DNA of 64,000 nucleotides from assembly GCF_901482605.1 (NCBI RefSeq), contig NZ_LR590481.1:1116001-1180000 (forward strand), given 5' to 3'. This document shows positions 53,393 through 63,966 of this stretch, one piece after another. The translations under genes were made by a program, and so were the position numbers. Position 1 is the stretch's first letter, and each line of letters begins with the position of its first letter. This stretch comes from Hathewaya histolytica. Its GTDB lineage: Bacteria > Bacillota > Clostridia > Clostridiales > Clostridiaceae. A model generated the notes under the pieces. That model was not told the DNA's origin and did no database searches. It saw only the letters and a program-made list of their open reading frames with translations.

Positions 53393-54490
53393 TTATACAT
53401 TAAATCTAAAGTTTACTACATCGCCATTTTGCATAATATATTCTTTACCTTCAAGTCTGTAGTGACCTTTTTCTTTTGCAGCAGCTTCAGAACCACATTC
53501 TACTAATTTATCATAAGATACTATTTCAGCTCTTATAAATCCTCTTTCAATATCAGAATGTATTTTACCAGCAGCGGCCGGAGCTTTTGTACCAATTTTT
53601 ATAGTCCAAGCTCTTACTTCCTGTACACCAGCAGTCAAAAAGCTCATTAGACCTAATAGTTTGTAACTTGATTTAATTAGTTTATCTAAACCAGATTCAG
53701 TAAGACCATATTCTTCTAACATTTCTAGTTTTTCTTCATCATCAAGGGTGGAAAGCTCTTCTTCCAATTTTGCACAAACTATAATTACTTCTGAGTTTTC
53801 AGCTTCAGCATATTTTTTTACTTCTTTAACCATGTCATTTTCTAGGTTACCAGAAGCTAAGTCATCTTCAGAAATGTTTGTTGCATATAAAACAGGTTTT
53901 GAGGTTAGAAGGAATAAGCTTCTAACAAACTCCATTTCATCTTCAGTAAATTCAATACTTCTTACAGGCTTATTATTTTCAAGGTTAGACTTTATAGTGG
54001 TTAATATTTCTACTTGCTCCTTTGCAGACTTATCTCCAGAACGAGCAAGTTTTTGAGTTTTATCTAATCTTCTTTCTAAAACCTCAAGGTCAGATAAAAT
54101 TAACTCTAAATTTATAGTTTCAATGTCACGAATAGGGTTTACAGAACCTTCGACGTGAACTATATTCTCATCTTCAAAACATCTAACTACATGTACAATT
54201 GCTTCCACTTCACGAATATGAGATAAAAATTTATTTCCTAGTCCTTCACCTTTACTAGCACCTTTAACAAGACCAGCAATATCATAGAATTCAATAGCTG
54301 TATGTACTTTCTTCTTAGAGTTATAGATTTTATAAAGCATATCTAGTCTTTCATCGGGAACACTAACCACGCCTACATTTGGATCAATAGTACAAAAAGG
54401 ATAGTTAGCAGATTCAGCACCAGCCTTTGTTATAGCATTAAACAAAGTACTTTTACCTACGTTTGGCAAACCCACCATTCCAAGTTTCAT
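53393..54490 (-). CDS. ychF: Redox-regulated ATPase/GTPase YchF (OLA1/Obg family)
   Basis: 365 residues. G1 is GLPNVGKST (7-15), G2/G3 regions lie around FYDIAGLVKGASKGEGLGNK, and the C-terminal TGS domain (~280-365) is typical (RAWTIKIGTKAPAAAG; VDFRFNV-type end). YchF hydrolyses ATP preferentially and binds ribosomes. The ATG at 54490 (MKLGMVGLPN) matches the conserved start; an in-frame TTG at 54502 directly abuts the AAGGG ribosome site. A good promoter precedes it. Confidence 0.96.
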   Translation of the reverse strand: MKLGMVGLPNVGKSTLFNAITKAGAESANYPFCTIDPNVGVVSVPDERLDMLYKIYNSKKKVHTAIEFYDIAGLVKGASKGEGLGNKFLSHIREVEAIVHVVRCFEDENIVHVEGSVNPIRDIETINLELILSDLEVLERRLDKTQKLARSGDKSAKEQVEILTTIKSNLENNKPVRSIEFTEDEMEFVRSLFLLTSKPVLYATNISEDDLASGNLENDMVKEVKKYAEAENSEVIIVCAKLEEELSTLDDEEKLEMLEEYGLTESGLDKLIKSSYKLLGLMSFLTAGVQEVRAWTIKIGTKAPAAAGKIHSDIERGFIRAEIVSYDKLVECGSEAAAKEKGHYRLEGKEYIMQNGDVVNFRFNV

Positions 54491-54540
54491 ATATATTAAC
54501 AACCCTTTCTTAGTTATATTTATTTAATTAATACTTATAA

Positions 54541-54569
54541 ATTATACTCTAGAAGGTAAAATATTTCAA
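54541..54569 (-). promoter_or_regulatory. Putative sigma-A promoter of ychF
   Basis: On the minus strand: TTGAAA (54569-54564), 17-base spacer, TATAAT (54546-54541). That is a near-consensus promoter 51 bases before the start. Confidence 0.7.
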
Positions 54570-54737
54570 GAAAACCATAGATAAAGTGGTTTTTAAACAA
54601 TTAATAACATAAAAATAAAAATTAAATGTCGAAATTTGTTCTTTTAAAAGTATAAAAAAAGAAAAATATCTTTATTTTTTTTAATAAATCTTTATTTATA
54701 TGAAGGAATTCATAAATAAATATAGAATTAAATAAAT

Positions 54738-54762
54738 GTGGTTGAAAGTGGTTAGTTGTGGT
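54738..54762 (+). promoter_or_regulatory. Candidate MraZ operator (three GTGG repeats at 10-bp spacing)
   Basis: GTGGT at 54738, GTGGT at 54748 and GTGGTG at 54758, each exactly one helical turn apart, 30 bases before mraZ. MraZ in other bacteria binds G-rich direct repeats with a 10-bp period upstream of its own operon. The assignment is by analogy. Confidence 0.65.
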
Positions 54763-54788
54763 GTGAAATAGAAAATAGAGGTGTAAAT

Positions 54789-55220
54789 ATGTTTATAGGT
54801 GAGTATAACCATGCTTTAGACAGTAAGAATAGAATTATAATTCCCTCTAAATTTAGGGAGGAATTAGGAAGCACTTTTGTTATAACAAAGGGTTTAGATG
54901 GTTGCCTATATGTATACACTAAGAATGAGTGGAGCGAATTTGAAAAAAAGTTAAAATCTTTGCCACTAACTAACAAGGACGCAAGAGTTTTTTCAAGATT
55001 CTTTTTTTCTGGTGCTCATGAGGTTGATATGGATAAGCAGGGAAGAGTACTTATCCCTCAAAATTTAATTCAATATGCACATATTAATAAGGAAATTGTA
55101 AGTATAGGAGTTGCATCAAGAATCGAGATTTGGAGTTTTGAAAAATGGGAAGAATATAATGATGAAAATATAGATTTTAATGAGATAGCAGATAGAATGA
55201 ATGAACTTGGAATTTTATAA
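54789..55220 (+). CDS. mraZ: Transcriptional regulator MraZ
   Basis: The 143-residue protein with two SpoVT/AbrB-like domains ([40 protein letters not shown]), the first gene of the division and cell-wall cluster, which it autoregulates. The ATG at 54789 follows GAGGTG; the in-frame ATG at 54756 has no ribosome site and would read through the putative operator. Length equals the family norm. Confidence 0.95.
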   Translation: MFIGEYNHALDSKNRIIIPSKFREELGSTFVITKGLDGCLYVYTKNEWSEFEKKLKSLPLTNKDARVFSRFFFSGAHEVDMDKQGRVLIPQNLIQYAHINKEIVSIGVASRIEIWSFEKWEEYNDENIDFNEIADRMNELGIL

Positions 55221-55233
55221 AGGAGAAAAGCAA

Positions 55234-56166
55234 ATGGAATTTAAACATGTATCGGTTTTATTAGAGGAAACTTTAGAAGGACTTAATATCAATGAAGAAG
55301 GAATTTATGTAGATGGAACTTTAGGGGGAGCAGGACATTCAAGTGAAATATTAAAAAGACTTAGTAATAATGGTAGACTAATAGGAATAGATCAAGATAC
55401 TGATGCGCTTAAAGCTGCAAAAGAGAGACTTAAAAATTATGATAATGTAACTTATGTACATAATAATTTTCACAATATAAAAGATATATTAGAGCAATTA
55501 GAAATAGATGGAATAGATGGAATAATGATGGATTTGGGAGTTTCTTCATACCAACTAGATAATAAGGATAGGGGTTTTAGTTACATGCAAGATGCCCCTT
55601 TAGATATGAGGATGAATAGGGAAAGTGATTTTTCTGCATATCAGGTTGTAAATTCTTATGAAGAGGAAAGATTATATGAAATAATTAAGGAATATGGGGA
55701 AGAAAAGTTTGCGAAAAGAATAGCTTCTAATATAGTAAAGGAAAGAAATATTAAAGAAATACAAACAACTTTCGAATTAGTAGATATTATAAAAAAATCT
55801 ATACCTGCTAAGTTTAGGAGAGAAGGACCTCATCCTGCTAAAAGAACTTTTCAGGCAATTAGAATAGAAGTTAATTCAGAACTTGATATATTGAATAAGG
55901 CTATAGAGAATAGTGTAAATAAACTAAAAAAAGGTGGGAGAATAGCAATTATAACATTCCACTCTTTGGAAGATAGGATAGTGAAAAGAAAATTCAAAGA
56001 ACTTGCAAACCCTTGTACATGTCCTAGTTCTTTTCCGATTTGTGTTTGTAATAAAAAACCTACTCTTAAGGTGATTACTAGGAAAGCTATAGCTCCAAGT
56101 GATGCGGAAATATTAGAAAATCCAAGAAGTAGAAGTGCTAAGGTTAGGATAGCTGAAAGAGTTTAA
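55234..56166 (+). CDS. rsmH: 16S rRNA (cytosine-1402-N4)-methyltransferase RsmH
   Basis: 310 residues; methylates N4 of C1402 in 16S rRNA. SAM site [16 protein letters not shown] and [21 protein letters not shown], and the [19 protein letters not shown] motif. ATG at 55234 with AAAGGAGA 7 bases upstream; an in-frame ATG at 55201 lies inside mraZ. The second gene of the dcw cluster, as usual. Confidence 0.96.
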   Translation: MEFKHVSVLLEETLEGLNINEEGIYVDGTLGGAGHSSEILKRLSNNGRLIGIDQDTDALKAAKERLKNYDNVTYVHNNFHNIKDILEQLEIDGIDGIMMDLGVSSYQLDNKDRGFSYMQDAPLDMRMNRESDFSAYQVVNSYEEERLYEIIKEYGEEKFAKRIASNIVKERNIKEIQTTFELVDIIKKSIPAKFRREGPHPAKRTFQAIRIEVNSELDILNKAIENSVNKLKKGGRIAIITFHSLEDRIVKRKFKELANPCTCPSSFPICVCNKKPTLKVITRKAIAPSDAEILENPRSRSAKVRIAERV

Positions 56167-56198
56167 AATAGTTCTAAATTGAAAAGGAAGTGAATAAA

Positions 56199-56681
56199 TT
56201 GTTAGTAGTCGAAAAAGAAAAAATATATAATGAAGACTATTTAGGAAATACGAAACCCTTAAAGAAAAAGGAAGTATATGAGGAACTAGAAAAATCAAGA
56301 AGAGAAAATTTAAAAATTAATAGAAAAGAAAAAAATCAAAGGAAGCTTAGGGCGTTAAAAAGTGTAGGGGTTTTATTTATAGTTGGTATGGTTATTGTAG
56401 TAAGATACTCAGTAATATATGCAAACCAAAAACAAATAGCGAATATGAAAAAAGAAATTAGCACTATCAAATATAAAAATGATGATATTAAAGTTCATCT
56501 TTTAAAGTTTAAAGATATAAAGTCTGTAGATAGTGCGGCTAGAGGAAAATTTAAAATGGTGGAGCCAAGTATCAATGATACATATTATTATGACCTCAGC
56601 AAGGATAACTTTATAAATAAAGAAGAAGAGAACAAAGGAATTAATAAGTTTTTGGAGAAAATTAAAAATATCCTTTTTTAA
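56199..56681 (+). CDS. ftsL: FtsL-like cell division protein
   Basis: A 160-residue bitopic protein: ~60 charged residues, a TM (VGVLFIVGMVIVVRYSVIY), then a coiled coil (NQKQIANMKKEISTIKYKND) as in FtsL/DivIC. Between rsmH and the class B transpeptidase, exactly ftsL's place. FtsL sequences diverge strongly, so position and topology carry the call. A TTG start at 56199 with AAGGAAGTGA 6 bases before is preferred over GTG 56190. Confidence 0.75.
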   Translation: MLVVEKEKIYNEDYLGNTKPLKKKEVYEELEKSRRENLKINRKEKNQRKLRALKSVGVLFIVGMVIVVRYSVIYANQKQIANMKKEISTIKYKNDDIKVHLLKFKDIKSVDSAARGKFKMVEPSINDTYYYDLSKDNFINKEEENKGINKFLEKIKNILF

Positions 56682-56695
56682 TGGAGGTAAACTAA

Positions 56696-58891
56696 GTGAA
56701 CAGAAAATATAGAGACAAGGTCACCATTAAAAAGAGAGGAGTATGGGCATTTCTAATTCTTTTTTCCATACTTTTTACGCTGGGTATAAGAGTTCTGTAT
56801 ATTATGACTTTAAAATCTGGAGATCTTAAAGAAAAAGCTGTAAATCAGTGGACAAGCGAGGTTAAGATAGCTCCTAAAAGAGGAAAGATACTAGACAGAA
56901 ATAATCACGAACTTGCAGTTAGTGCTAATGTATATAGGATAGATGTAGATTTAAATGCTTTAAGAGCAGATTTAAAAAAGAAAAAAGTTAATATGGAATC
57001 TTTAATGCCTGATCTTTCCGGCTTGTTGGATGTGGATGAAGGGACTCTTAAAAAAAAGATGATAGATCCACTTCCTAATGGAAAACCTAAAGGTGGCGCT
57101 ATGTTAAAGAGGAGAATGGAAAGTGATGAAACCGAAAAAGTAAAAGAATACTTAAAACAAAAAGATTACTATGGTTTTATAATTTCTCCGGATACAAAAA
57201 GATACTATCCAAATAATAATTTCTTATCTCATGTAATTGGAAATACTAACTCAGATGGAACGGGATTAATGGGAGTTGAACAAATATATGATAGGTACCT
57301 TGCAGGCATACCAGGAATTAAAATATCAGAATTAGACAAAAATAGACAGGATATGCCCTATGTTATAGCAGACTATATAAAACCTGTAGATGGTAAAAAT
57401 GTTGTTTTAAGCATAGATGAAAACATACAATATTTTGCTGAAAAGGCTGCAGAACAAGCTTTAAAAGATAATAAGGCAAAGGCAGTAAGTGTACTAGTTA
57501 TGAATCCTAATAATGGAGAAATACTTGGTATGGCTAACAAACCTGATTATAATCCAAATAAACCCTTTGATAATAATAAGTCTTTAGAAGAGAATCAAAG
57601 GATGTGGAGAAATAGAGCAGTAAGTGATACCTTCGAGCCTGGATCTATATTCAAAGTGGTAACTTCTACAGCAGCATTATCAGAAGGAAAAGTTACTAAG
57701 AATGATAAGTTTGTTTGTAATGGTAGCGTTAAAATTGGAAATAGAACTATTCATTGTTGGAAAAGAACAGGGCATGGAGCACAAGACTTTGCACATATTC
57801 TACAAAACTCATGTAATGTTGGCTTTATGGAACTAGGACGACGTTTAGGTGCTGAGACCCTAACAAAATATATAAAATTATTTGGTTTCGGTCAAAAAAC
57901 AGGTATTGACTTAAATGGGGAAGCAGCTGGGATAGTCAAAAATGCCAAAAATGTTACAGAAACAGACCTTGCCACCATATCATTTGGACAAACTAATACT
58001 GTATCTCCAATTCAATTCTTGACAGCATTTAATGCCATTGCAAATGGAGGTAAACTTATAACTCCACATGTTATGAAAGAAATAACTCATTATGATGCTG
58101 ATAATAATATGGTAGTAGATACAGAGTATAAGGATAAAAAAGAAAAGAAGATAATAGATGAGGATGTGGCAAGAGAACTTAGAGGATATCTAGAGAAAGT
58201 TATATCAGAAGGTGGAGGTAAAAAAGCCTTTATTCAAGGATATCATATAGGTGGTAAAACAGGAACTGCTCAAAAGATCGCAGAAGGTGGGAAAGGATAT
58301 GCTCAACAAAAATATATAGCTTCCTTTGTCGGGATGGCACCTTCAGATAATCCGCAAGTTACCTTATTAGTTTCCATAGATGAACCAGACCCATCGAATT
58401 ACTATGCAGGACAAATAGCAACTCCTGTAGCAAAACAGGTTTTCAATGATATTTTCAATTATTTATCTTTTAAAACTGATGCTAATGGAGATGAGAAGGC
58501 TAAGAGTCTCCTAAAAGATGTTGTAATACCTGAGGTTAGAGGTAAAGAAAAAGAACAGGGTCTAAAAATAATAAAGGATAGTAAATTAAAAGTTAGAATT
58601 GAAGGTGACGGAAAATATATAAATGACATAAATCCTAAGCCTGGTTCTAGTGTAAAAGAAGGTACAGAAATAATAATTTACACTTCGAATAAAAATACTT
58701 CAGATAAAACCGTGGTAGTTCCTAATTTAAATGGGTTGAGTGTGGAACAAGCTAAAAATATTCTAGGAGATTTAGGCTTAAAGTTTAAATTTAGTGGAGA
58801 CGGTATGATATCTACTCAGAGTATTAAAGAAGGTGAAAGAGTACAGAAAGGTACCATGATAAATTTAAGGCTAGAGATTATTGGAGACTAG
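56696..58891 (+). CDS. spoVD: Class B penicillin-binding protein, SpoVD/FtsI type, with two PASTA domains
   Basis: 731 residues: N-terminal TM (~17-38), dimerisation domain, transpeptidase with Ser317-x-x-Lys320 (PGSIFK), Ser372-x-Asn374 (SCN) and Lys521-Thr-Gly (KTGTAQK), then two PASTA repeats (~600-665, 668-731). PASTA repeats are typical of SpoVD and its clostridial relatives, which make spore cortex or septal wall; the position after ftsL leaves open a role in vegetative division too. Start is GTG at 56696 with GGAGGT. Confidence 0.93.
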   Translation: MNRKYRDKVTIKKRGVWAFLILFSILFTLGIRVLYIMTLKSGDLKEKAVNQWTSEVKIAPKRGKILDRNNHELAVSANVYRIDVDLNALRADLKKKKVNMESLMPDLSGLLDVDEGTLKKKMIDPLPNGKPKGGAMLKRRMESDETEKVKEYLKQKDYYGFIISPDTKRYYPNNNFLSHVIGNTNSDGTGLMGVEQIYDRYLAGIPGIKISELDKNRQDMPYVIADYIKPVDGKNVVLSIDENIQYFAEKAAEQALKDNKAKAVSVLVMNPNNGEILGMANKPDYNPNKPFDNNKSLEENQRMWRNRAVSDTFEPGSIFKVVTSTAALSEGKVTKNDKFVCNGSVKIGNRTIHCWKRTGHGAQDFAHILQNSCNVGFMELGRRLGAETLTKYIKLFGFGQKTGIDLNGEAAGIVKNAKNVTETDLATISFGQTNTVSPIQFLTAFNAIANGGKLITPHVMKEITHYDADNNMVVDTEYKDKKEKKIIDEDVARELRGYLEKVISEGGGKKAFIQGYHIGGKTGTAQKIAEGGKGYAQQKYIASFVGMAPSDNPQVTLLVSIDEPDPSNYYAGQIATPVAKQVFNDIFNYLSFKTDANGDEKAKSLLKDVVIPEVRGKEKEQGLKIIKDSKLKVRIEGDGKYINDINPKPGSSVKEGTEIIIYTSNKNTSDKTVVVPNLNGLSVEQAKNILGDLGLKFKFSGDGMISTQSIKEGERVQKGTMINLRLEIIGD

Positions 58892-58932
58892 TAAGAAGCT
58901 TTAAAATGTGATATATTTTTTAAAGAAATTAT

Positions 58933-58968
58933 AATTCGGCAGAAGCTCTTATGTTCTGCCGAATTTTT
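58933..58968 (+). terminator. Terminator-like hairpin between spoVD and murE
   Basis: The perfect 12-bp stem aattcggcagaa/ttctgccgaatt with a 9-nt loop followed by T5. It lies 42 bases after spoVD and 31 before murE, leaving little room for a promoter. Confidence 0.85.
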
Positions 58969-58999
58969 AAAGTAAATACTAATTGAGGAGATGTTTATA

Positions 59000-60460
59000 A
59001 TGTTATTAACAAATATTCTAAAAGGTATTGATTTTAAACTAATAAGCGGAAGTTTAGATATAGAAATCAATAAAATTTGTTATGACCACAGAAAAATTGA
59101 AAATGGTGATTTATTTTTTGCTCTTAAAGGTGCAACAGTAGACGGACATGATTTTATAAAGGAAGCTATAAAAAAAGGAGCCATAGCTGTTGTCTTATCA
59201 AAGGAAGTTCAAGATGATTTTCATAATACGACTTTAATACAAGTAGAATATGGAAGAAAGGCATTAGCTAAAGCATCTTCAAATTATTATGATAATCCAA
59301 GTGATAAACTTAAGTTAATAGGAATAACTGGTACGAACGGTAAAACAACTTCAACTTTCATGATTAAATCTATATTAGAAAGTGAAGGACATAAGGTAGG
59401 GTTAGTTGGAACTATTGCAAATTATATAGGAAATAAAAAAATAGATTCTAGCCATACTACTCCTGAATCATTAGAATTACATAAACTTTTTAAGGAAATG
59501 TTAGATGAAGGTATAGAATACTGTGTAATGGAGGTATCATCACACTCTCTAAGTTTAGATAGGGTTTATGGTGTTAAATTTAAATATGGAATTTTTACTA
59601 ATTTAACACAAGACCATTTAGATTTCCACAAAACCTTCGATGCTTATTTTGAGGCTAAATATAAACTCTTTGAAATGAGTGAGAATGCAGTAATTAATAT
59701 AGATGATCCATATGGAGAGAGAATTATCGAACTTCTACAATCAAAGGAAAATAAGAATATAGTAACTTATAGTATAGACAAAGAATCAGATTATAAGGCT
59801 TTTGATGAAAGTATACATTCAAGAGGAGTAGAATTTAAGGTTTCACATGATATGGCTAATGAGAATCTTTATTGTGCTCTACCCGGAAGATATAATATAT
59901 ATAATTCTTTAGGAGCAATTATAGTGGCTTTAGAAGAGGGAATAAAATTAGAAGATGTTAAAAAAGCTTTAAGCAAGGCTATGGTTCCAGGAAGATGTGA
60001 AATTTTAACTCATAATAAAAATCTAGGCTTTGAAATAATCGTAGACTATGCCCATACCCCAGATGGATTAGAAAATATTCTAAGTACTGCAAGAGAGTTT
60101 ACAAGAGGAAGGTTAATCAGTGTATTTGGGTGTGGTGGTGATAGAGATAAAACAAAGAGACCTATTATGGGAAAAATAGGTTGTGATTTAAGTGATATAG
60201 CAGTTATAACTTCAGATAACCCTAGAACTGAAGAGCCTATGAGCATAATAGAAGACATCCTAGTAGGACTTAAAACAGATAATTATATAGTTGTTGAAAA
60301 TAGGAGAGAGGCTATTAAAAGAGCTATAATAGAAGCCCAAAATGGTGATGTTATAGTGATTGCTGGTAAAGGACATGAAGATTATCAAATATTAAAAACT
60401 GGCAAAATACATTTTGATGAAAGAGAAGTTGTTGATGAAATATTAAAAGAGGTGTTTTAG
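59000..60460 (+). CDS. murE: UDP-MurNAc-tripeptide ligase MurE (meso-diaminopimelate type)
   Basis: 486 residues. ATP site GTNGKTT (111-117), the carbamylated-lysine region (YFEAKYKLF) and the DNPR motif (406-409) that marks meso-DAP-adding enzymes. It adds the third residue of the peptidoglycan stem peptide in the cytosol. ATG at 59000, 9 bases after GAGGAG; the ATG at 58991 is directly next to that site. Two bases separate it from murF. Confidence 0.96.
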   Translation: MLLTNILKGIDFKLISGSLDIEINKICYDHRKIENGDLFFALKGATVDGHDFIKEAIKKGAIAVVLSKEVQDDFHNTTLIQVEYGRKALAKASSNYYDNPSDKLKLIGITGTNGKTTSTFMIKSILESEGHKVGLVGTIANYIGNKKIDSSHTTPESLELHKLFKEMLDEGIEYCVMEVSSHSLSLDRVYGVKFKYGIFTNLTQDHLDFHKTFDAYFEAKYKLFEMSENAVINIDDPYGERIIELLQSKENKNIVTYSIDKESDYKAFDESIHSRGVEFKVSHDMANENLYCALPGRYNIYNSLGAIIVALEEGIKLEDVKKALSKAMVPGRCEILTHNKNLGFEIIVDYAHTPDGLENILSTAREFTRGRLISVFGCGGDRDKTKRPIMGKIGCDLSDIAVITSDNPRTEEPMSIIEDILVGLKTDNYIVVENRREAIKRAIIEAQNGDVIVIAGKGHEDYQILKTGKIHFDEREVVDEILKEVF

Positions 60461-60461
60461 T

Positions 60462-61850
60462 ATGGAAAAGTTAGCATTGCAAGAAATAATAGAAGCCATA
60501 GATGCGGAAGTTATAAAATCTCCTTTTAAAAGTGAATTTACTGAAGTAAGTACAGATACTAGAAAAATTCAAAAAGAAAGTATATTTATTGCTTTAAAAG
60601 GTGAGAATTTTAACGGAAATAAATATATAAAGGATGCAGAGGTAAATGGTGCATCCCTATGTATAATAGATCAATTATTTTTAGAAGATAAAGAATTAGA
60701 AATATTTAAAAGTGGTATTCTTAAAGTAAAGGATACTAAAAAGGCTCTAATGAACCTTGCAGCATACTATTTAAAAAAACTAAATATAAGGGTAATAGGC
60801 ATTACAGGTTCAACTGGCAAAACTTCTACGAAGGACTTAACTGCTGCTGCAATAAGTGGTAAGTATAAGGTTTTCAAGACAAAAGGGAATTTTAATAATG
60901 AAATAGGATTGCCTTTAACAGTCTTAAGCATGGATAAATCTTACGATGTAGCTGTACTAGAAATGGGAATGAGTGATTTCAATGAAATTAATAATTTAGC
61001 TTCTATAGCAAGACCAGATATTGCTTTAATTACGAATATTGGTGTTTCTCATATTGAAAATTTAAAAACTAGGGAAAATATATTAAAAGCTAAAATGGAG
61101 ATTACAGATTTCTTTTCAAAGGATAATATTCTTATTATAAATAGTGAAAATGATCTTTTAAATTCTATAGAAGATAACAAAGAATATTCTTTAATAAAGA
61201 TAGGTTTTAATTCAAAAGAAAAGGAATTAAATTACTTAGCAGAAGATATAATTATTAATGAAGAATGTATAAAATTTAATATAAAAGTTAATAATCACGA
61301 AAGAAAAGAAGATTTTAAAATAAATGTACCTGGAATTCATAATGTTTTAAATGCTCAACTTGCCATAGCAGCTTCAAGAGAATTAGGGCTAAGTTTTGAT
61401 GAAATTAGACGTGGATTTAAGAATATTGAAAGTACATCTATGAGACTGCAAGTAATTAATAATAAAGATGCTAAAATTATTAATGACTCTTATAATGCTA
61501 GCCCAGACTCTATGAAAGCGGCTATAGAATATTTAAAAACATTGAATGGAAAGAGAAGAATTGCTATTTTAGGAACTATGAAAGAATTGGGGGAAGAATC
61601 TTACAATCTGCATAAAGATGTAGCAATTTTTGCTAAAGAGAATAATATAGATGAACTATTTTGTATAGGTGAATTTTCTAAAGCTTACAAAGAAGGCTTT
61701 GGAGAAGGATGTATAGAATTTGAAAGTAAAGAAAAACTAAGCGACTATTATAATAATATTAGATTATATGGTGATTTAGTTTTAGTAAAAGCATCTAGAA
61801 CTATGCAATTTGAAAATATAGTAAACTACATTGATAAGTTACATAACTAA
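60462..61850 (+). CDS. murF: UDP-MurNAc-tripeptide:D-Ala-D-Ala ligase MurF
   Basis: 462 residues, Mur ligase fold. ATP site GSTGKTS (116-122), middle-domain motif FNNEIGLPLTVL, and the C-terminal segment NDSYNASPDSMKAAI characteristic for MurF. It attaches D-Ala-D-Ala to complete the pentapeptide. It abuts murE, AAGAGGTG in the murE end being its ribosome site. Confidence 0.96.
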   Translation: MEKLALQEIIEAIDAEVIKSPFKSEFTEVSTDTRKIQKESIFIALKGENFNGNKYIKDAEVNGASLCIIDQLFLEDKELEIFKSGILKVKDTKKALMNLAAYYLKKLNIRVIGITGSTGKTSTKDLTAAAISGKYKVFKTKGNFNNEIGLPLTVLSMDKSYDVAVLEMGMSDFNEINNLASIARPDIALITNIGVSHIENLKTRENILKAKMEITDFFSKDNILIINSENDLLNSIEDNKEYSLIKIGFNSKEKELNYLAEDIIINEECIKFNIKVNNHERKEDFKINVPGIHNVLNAQLAIAASRELGLSFDEIRRGFKNIESTSMRLQVINNKDAKIINDSYNASPDSMKAAIEYLKTLNGKRRIAILGTMKELGEESYNLHKDVAIFAKENNIDELFCIGEFSKAYKEGFGEGCIEFESKEKLSDYYNNIRLYGDLVLVKASRTMQFENIVNYIDKLHN

Positions 61851-61864
61851 AGTGAGGGATTAAA

Positions 61865-62818
61865 ATGAGTAAGATTATTTATTATGTGCTTTTAGCATTT
61901 TTTATAGCTTTGATTCAAGGACCTATATTGATTCCTATTTTAAGAACTTTAAAATTTGGACAAAATATAAGGGGAGAAGGGCCAAAAGCTCATCAAAAAA
62001 AATCTGGGACACCTACAATGGGAGGTATTATATTTATAATAGCTACAGCTATTACTTTATTAGTTTTTGAAAGAAGTTACAATATAGAAACTATAATGGC
62101 TTTAATAGCTTTTGTAGCCTTTGGAGTTGTAGGGTTTTTGGATGATATTTTAAAGATTGCTCATAAACATAACGAAGGATTAAAGCCATATCAAAAGATG
62201 TTATTACTTTTAATAGCTGCAGGTGGGTTGTCTTTTTATGGAGCGAAAAACATTGGAACAGATATTTATATACCATTTTTAAATAAAACTATAGAACTTG
62301 GATATTTCTATATACCATTTATAATTGTGTTTTTTCTTGCAACTACTAATGCCGTAAATTTAACTGATGGTTTAGATGGACTTTCAACTTCAGTTACTTT
62401 GCTTATTATGACGTTCTTTGGATTAGTATCTTTTGCATTTAATCATCATGAACTTGCAAGTTTTTGTGCAATTACAGCGGGAGCACTTTTAGGATTCTTA
62501 AGAAACAATTCATATCCTGCTAAAATATTTATGGGAGATACAGGTTCACTTGCTTTAGGTGGAGTTATAGCTACTGTTGCTATGATACTTAAATTACCTC
62601 TTATGGTGATAATTGTGGCTGGTATACCACTTGCTGAAACATTATCTGTAATAATTCAAGTAACTTCATACAAGCTAACAAAGAAAAGGGTATTTAAAAT
62701 GTCGCCATTGCATCATCATTTTGAATTAAGTGGATGGCATGAAACTAAGGTGGTTGTTGTATTTTCAATAGTCACAGTAATTTTATGTTTAATAGGATTT
62801 TTATCTCTTTCCTTATAA
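61865..62818 (+). CDS. mraY: Phospho-MurNAc-pentapeptide transferase MraY
   Basis: A 317-residue integral membrane protein with ~10 TMs. Signatures: [27 protein letters not shown] with the catalytic Asp pair, [12 protein letters not shown], and [12 protein letters not shown]. It forms lipid I from UDP-MurNAc-pentapeptide and undecaprenyl phosphate. The next gene is an FtsW/SpoVE protein with no murD between them. Confidence 0.97.
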   Translation: MSKIIYYVLLAFFIALIQGPILIPILRTLKFGQNIRGEGPKAHQKKSGTPTMGGIIFIIATAITLLVFERSYNIETIMALIAFVAFGVVGFLDDILKIAHKHNEGLKPYQKMLLLLIAAGGLSFYGAKNIGTDIYIPFLNKTIELGYFYIPFIIVFFLATTNAVNLTDGLDGLSTSVTLLIMTFFGLVSFAFNHHELASFCAITAGALLGFLRNNSYPAKIFMGDTGSLALGGVIATVAMILKLPLMVIIVAGIPLAETLSVIIQVTSYKLTKKRVFKMSPLHHHFELSGWHETKVVVVFSIVTVILCLIGFLSLSL

Positions 62819-62838
62819 AGTTTTAAGGAGGTTATTAT

Positions 62839-63957
62839 ATGAAAAAACCCAAATCAAAAATGGGTCAAATTGATTTTATAATGTTTATTGCTATTATGCT
62901 ATTAGTTTCAATTGGAGTAATTATGGTGTATAGTGCTAGTTCATACTCATCATTTTTTTCTAAAAAGTATAATTATGACTCAATGTTTTTTTTAAAGAAG
63001 CAATTAGTTAATGTGAGTTTGGGAACTATAGCTATGATTTTTGCTATTAAAGTTGATTATCATAGGTTTAAAAAATACACTCCTATATTGATATTTGGTA
63101 CCTTGATATTGTTGGTGTTGGTTTTATTTTCCAAACCAGTAAATGGTGCTACTAGATGGATAAATCTTGGATTTGTTACAATACAACCTTCAGAAATTGC
63201 AAAATATGTTGTAGTTATTGCTTTAGCAAAGTCAATAGAACAAAGAGGTGAAAAGATAAAAAGTTTTTGGGGTGGAGTTATACCTTATCTTTGCTTTTCA
63301 GCACTTTTTGCGGGACTTGTATTGCTTGAAAACAATCTTAGTATAGCTTCCGTAATAATGATTGTGACTGTAATAATTCTTTTCTCCTCTGGAGCTAAAA
63401 TGTCACACTTGTATTTTATTGCTAGTGGATTATTTGCAGGAGTTGCAGCTGCAACTATTTTTAAGCCATATAGGCTGAAGAGACTAATGAGTTTTAGAAA
63501 TCCATGGGCAGATCCTAGGGGAGATGGATATCAACTTATCCAATCACTATTAGCGTTAGGTTCAGGAGGGTTATTTGGTGTTGGACTTGGGAAGTCTAGA
63601 CAAAAAGCCTTTTACATACCAGAACCTCATAATGATTTTATATTTGCTATTATTGGTGAAGAATTGGGCTTTATAGGATGTGCCCTTATCATATTTATAT
63701 ATATGATATTCATATGGAGGGGAATAAGAGCATCTTTAAAGGCTAAGGATATCTACGGTACTGTTTTGGCCATGGGGATAACTTCTGTAGTTGCAGTGCA
63801 AGCTATTGTTAATATAGCAGTTGTATCTGGTTCTATGCCTGTAACAGGAGTACCACTTCCTTTTATAAGCTATGGTGGTTCTTCACTTATATTCAATATG
63901 TTTTCTATGGGTATTTTACTTAATGTAACAAGGCAAATAGAAGAGAAATTTAAATAA
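62839..63957 (+). CDS. spoVE: SpoVE/FtsW-family lipid II polymerase (SEDS)
   Basis: A 372-residue SEDS protein with ~10 TMs. FNPWADPRGDGYQLIQSLLA-type motif (here RNPWADPRGDGYQLIQS), PEPHNDFIFAIIGEELGF, and GVPLPFISYGGSS are diagnostic. It polymerises glycan with a class B PBP, here probably the SpoVD-type enzyme upstream. FtsW and SpoVE cannot be parted by sequence alone; SpoVE is chosen by the SpoVD partner. Strong AAGGAGG site. Confidence 0.92.
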   Translation: MKKPKSKMGQIDFIMFIAIMLLVSIGVIMVYSASSYSSFFSKKYNYDSMFFLKKQLVNVSLGTIAMIFAIKVDYHRFKKYTPILIFGTLILLVLVLFSKPVNGATRWINLGFVTIQPSEIAKYVVVIALAKSIEQRGEKIKSFWGGVIPYLCFSALFAGLVLLENNLSIASVIMIVTVIILFSSGAKMSHLYFIASGLFAGVAAATIFKPYRLKRLMSFRNPWADPRGDGYQLIQSLLALGSGGLFGVGLGKSRQKAFYIPEPHNDFIFAIIGEELGFIGCALIIFIYMIFIWRGIRASLKAKDIYGTVLAMGITSVVAVQAIVNIAVVSGSMPVTGVPLPFISYGGSSLIFNMFSMGILLNVTRQIEEKFK

Positions 63958-63966
63958 TAGACAAAA

